DNA from: Candidatus Jidaibacter sp.
GTDB lineage: Bacteria; Pseudomonadota; Alphaproteobacteria; Rickettsiales; Midichloriaceae
Direction: 5' to 3'
Assembly (NCBI GenBank): GCA_021298045.1
Contig: JAJTHY010000161.1
Span: 1 to 6,143 of the forward strand
Length of the DNA stretch: 6,143 bases
Shown: piece after piece, positions 5,251 through 6,143 of the stretch
Layout: each line of letters opens with the position of its first letter
Position numbering within the stretch: position 1 is the stretch's first letter
The notes under the pieces: generated by a model
The model's input: the letters and a program-made list of their open reading frames with translations, nothing else
Told to the model about the DNA's origin: nothing
The model's database searches: none
Made by a program: the position numbers and the translations under genes

Positions 5251-5928
5251 ATGTCAATACCCGACCCCATACTTCTAACTGCTCATGGTGAGCCCATAAG
5301 CATTAACGTGCGTCATAGCTCAAGGGCCGAAAGAGTTAGCATTCGCATAACCCATAAAGGGGCAGAACTGGTTATGCCTGCAGGCGCTAATATAAAAAAA
5401 GCACACAACTTTTTACTCTCTCGCGAATTTTGGATTAGGGGAAAGCTTAGAAGTGCAGTAATCCATGATTCACCATGCTCAACGCACATACCTATTTATG
5501 GGCACTTACACGAAATTGTAGTATGCAAGCGCAGCGTGCCTAGAATAGAAAGTGGCAAGGTTTTTGCACCCTCTACTACAACACTCAGCATATTTCTTAA
5601 AGAAGTTATAAAACTTGATCTAAAAGAATGCGCTAACTCATATTGCAAGCAGCTTGGTGTTACTTATGATAAGATTAGTGTACGCGACACCAAAGGTCAG
5701 TGGGGAAGTTGCTCTCATGCTGCAAATTTATCTTTTTCCTGGCGCCTAATCTTTGCTCCTAAATTTGTTATGGAATATTTAGTAGCCCATGAATTATCCC
5801 ATATTATAGAGAAAAACCATGGGCCTAAGTTTTGGAAATTAGTTGGAAGTATATACCCAGATTACGAATCGGCCAAAAAATGGCTAAAGCATAATGGCTC
5901 AGAGCTTCATAGATATCTGGCTAGTTAA
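5251..5928 (+). CDS. YgjP-like (DUF45, M48-type) zinc metallopeptidase
   Basis: A 225-residue protein of the YgjP-like/DUF45 family, predicted zinc-dependent peptidases related to the SprT/WLM groups. The C-terminal catalytic core shows the conserved KGQWGSCS (148-155), the SFSWRLIFAPKFVMEYLVAHE strand-helix block (161-181), the zinc motif HELSH (180-184, Glu181 catalytic) and a likely third ligand in the NHGPKFW segment (His190). The N-terminal half (about 10-110) carries the usual family beginning, with RHSSRAERVSIRI (21-33) and a mixed alpha/beta region. There is no signal peptide, so it should be cytoplasmic. The chosen ATG is the only one in frame after the stop at 5212, though it has only a weak AAAAG as ribosome-binding site. 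It follows the membrane protein on the same strand after 100 bp, with no convincing promoter or terminator between. Substrate is unknown for the family. Confidence 0.92.
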   Translation: MSIPDPILLTAHGEPISINVRHSSRAERVSIRITHKGAELVMPAGANIKKAHNFLLSREFWIRGKLRSAVIHDSPCSTHIPIYGHLHEIVVCKRSVPRIESGKVFAPSTTTLSIFLKEVIKLDLKECANSYCKQLGVTYDKISVRDTKGQWGSCSHAANLSFSWRLIFAPKFVMEYLVAHELSHIIEKNHGPKFWKLVGSIYPDYESAKKWLKHNGSELHRYLAS

Positions 5929-5934
5929 TCACCT

Positions 5935-5953
5935 CAGGGCGACCGCATTAAAA
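5935..5953 (-). repeat. 19-bp dispersed repeat, copy 2
   Basis: The minus strand reads TTTTAATGCGGTCGCCCTG, matching the plus-strand copy at 123-141 in 18 of 19 positions. It encodes the last residues (FNAVAL) of the open frame at 5929-6143 and begins only 6 bp after the metallopeptidase stop codon. Confidence 0.6.
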
Positions 5954-6070
5954 TTCAGAAGCAACGGCGTTACAACACGAACATGGATAAAAGCTTCAAT
6001 TGATACCTTGTAATTTAAAGCAAAAACCTCTAAAATCTTCGCTGTGAATGTGGCGCTCCATCTACTCATA

Positions 6071-6142
6071 GTCATTCCCGCGCAGGCGGGAATCCATAAA
6101 TTCTGGTTGTGTAGCCTGGATCCCCGCCTACGCGAGGATGAC
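6071..6142. repeat. Complete GTCAT-type palindromic repeat element
   Basis: A left arm of 25 bp (6071-6095, beginning GTCATTCCCGCG) and a right arm of 25 bp (6118-6142, ending GCGAGGATGAC) are complementary at 21 of 25 positions around a 22-bp centre (6096-6117). All four differences are transitions. In a minus-strand transcript three of the four would be G-U pairs, so the hairpin is better preserved on that strand. The arms are far more GC-rich than their surroundings, which marks the element as foreign to local composition. The right arm is repeated exactly at the start of the window. Confidence 0.85.
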
Positions 6143-6143
6143 A

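Larger units (their letters stand above)
5929..6143 (-). pseudogene. Open frame running through the palindromic repeat, possibly partial
   Basis: On the minus strand a frame ending at TGA (5931-5929) is open for at least 70 codons to the window edge. Its left part (48 codons from ATG 6075) includes SRWSATFTAKILEVFALNYK and ends LLLNFNAVALR. The part nearer the edge is the palindromic repeat read as WIPACAGMT. If it is a gene, its beginning lies outside the window or at ATG 6075/6069, and the repeat has inserted into or supplied its start. No ribosome-binding site is clear. More likely it is a degraded or repeat-derived sequence; the family is not recognised. It ends 1 bp after the convergent metallopeptidase gene. 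Confidence 0.25.

Noticed and set aside
1..6143. CRISPR array, insertion sequence, prophage or toxin-antitoxin system
   Set aside because: No regularly spaced direct repeats, transposase, integrase or paired small toxin-antitoxin genes are visible; the genes are ordinary housekeeping types.
1..6143. The window as a small circular plasmid
   Set aside because: The identical ends lie within a repeat that must occur more than once, there is no replication gene, and recR, rpsU and motA are chromosomal genes.

Overview
The window is a compact, AT-rich stretch of bacterial chromosome holding eight well-supported protein genes. The gene types (a flagellar MotA, a FolM/PTR1-type pteridine reductase, bS21, a stand-alone Smr protein, a YgjP-like metallopeptidase) and the GTCATTCCCGCG-type palindromic repeats at the edges fit an alphaproteobacterium. 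The best guess is the order Rickettsiales, perhaps a lineage such as Midichloriaceae that keeps flagellar genes. That placement is inference from gene content and base composition; nothing in the window proves it.

Layout from left to right. The window starts inside a palindromic repeat. Next come a CorA-type Mg2+ transporter on the minus strand and, divergently, motA on the plus strand. motA converges within 12 bp on a minus-strand pair, a pteridine-reductase-like SDR followed 5 bp later by recR. Divergent from that pair is rpsU, with a palindrome-rich leader and a good intrinsic terminator, and then a stand-alone Smr-domain gene with a strong Shine-Dalgarno sequence. A roughly 260-bp gap follows. 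It holds a start-less minus-strand reading frame that looks like a gene remnant and a tiny plus-strand ORF behind the best Shine-Dalgarno sequence in the window. Then come a four-helix membrane protein with an internally duplicated DUF2892-like hairpin and a histone-like Lys/Ala tail, and a YgjP-like zinc metallopeptidase. The last 215 bp hold a minus-strand open frame that runs straight through a second, complete palindromic repeat to the window end.

The genes do not form one pathway: they are unrelated housekeeping functions (Mg2+ transport, motility, recombinational repair, pterin/folate reduction, translation) in short transcription units. I see no CRISPR array, complete rRNA or tRNA gene, intact insertion sequence, toxin-antitoxin pair or defence island, and no clear new multi-gene system. 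The points most worth a second look are the duplicated membrane protein with its cationic tail, the decayed gap at 4307-4565, the FolM-like enzyme in a possible operon with recR, the motA gene without motB, and the repeats at both ends. The first and last 31 bases of the window are identical, so the ends are probably assembly break points in a repeat, or much less likely the overlap of a circular molecule.
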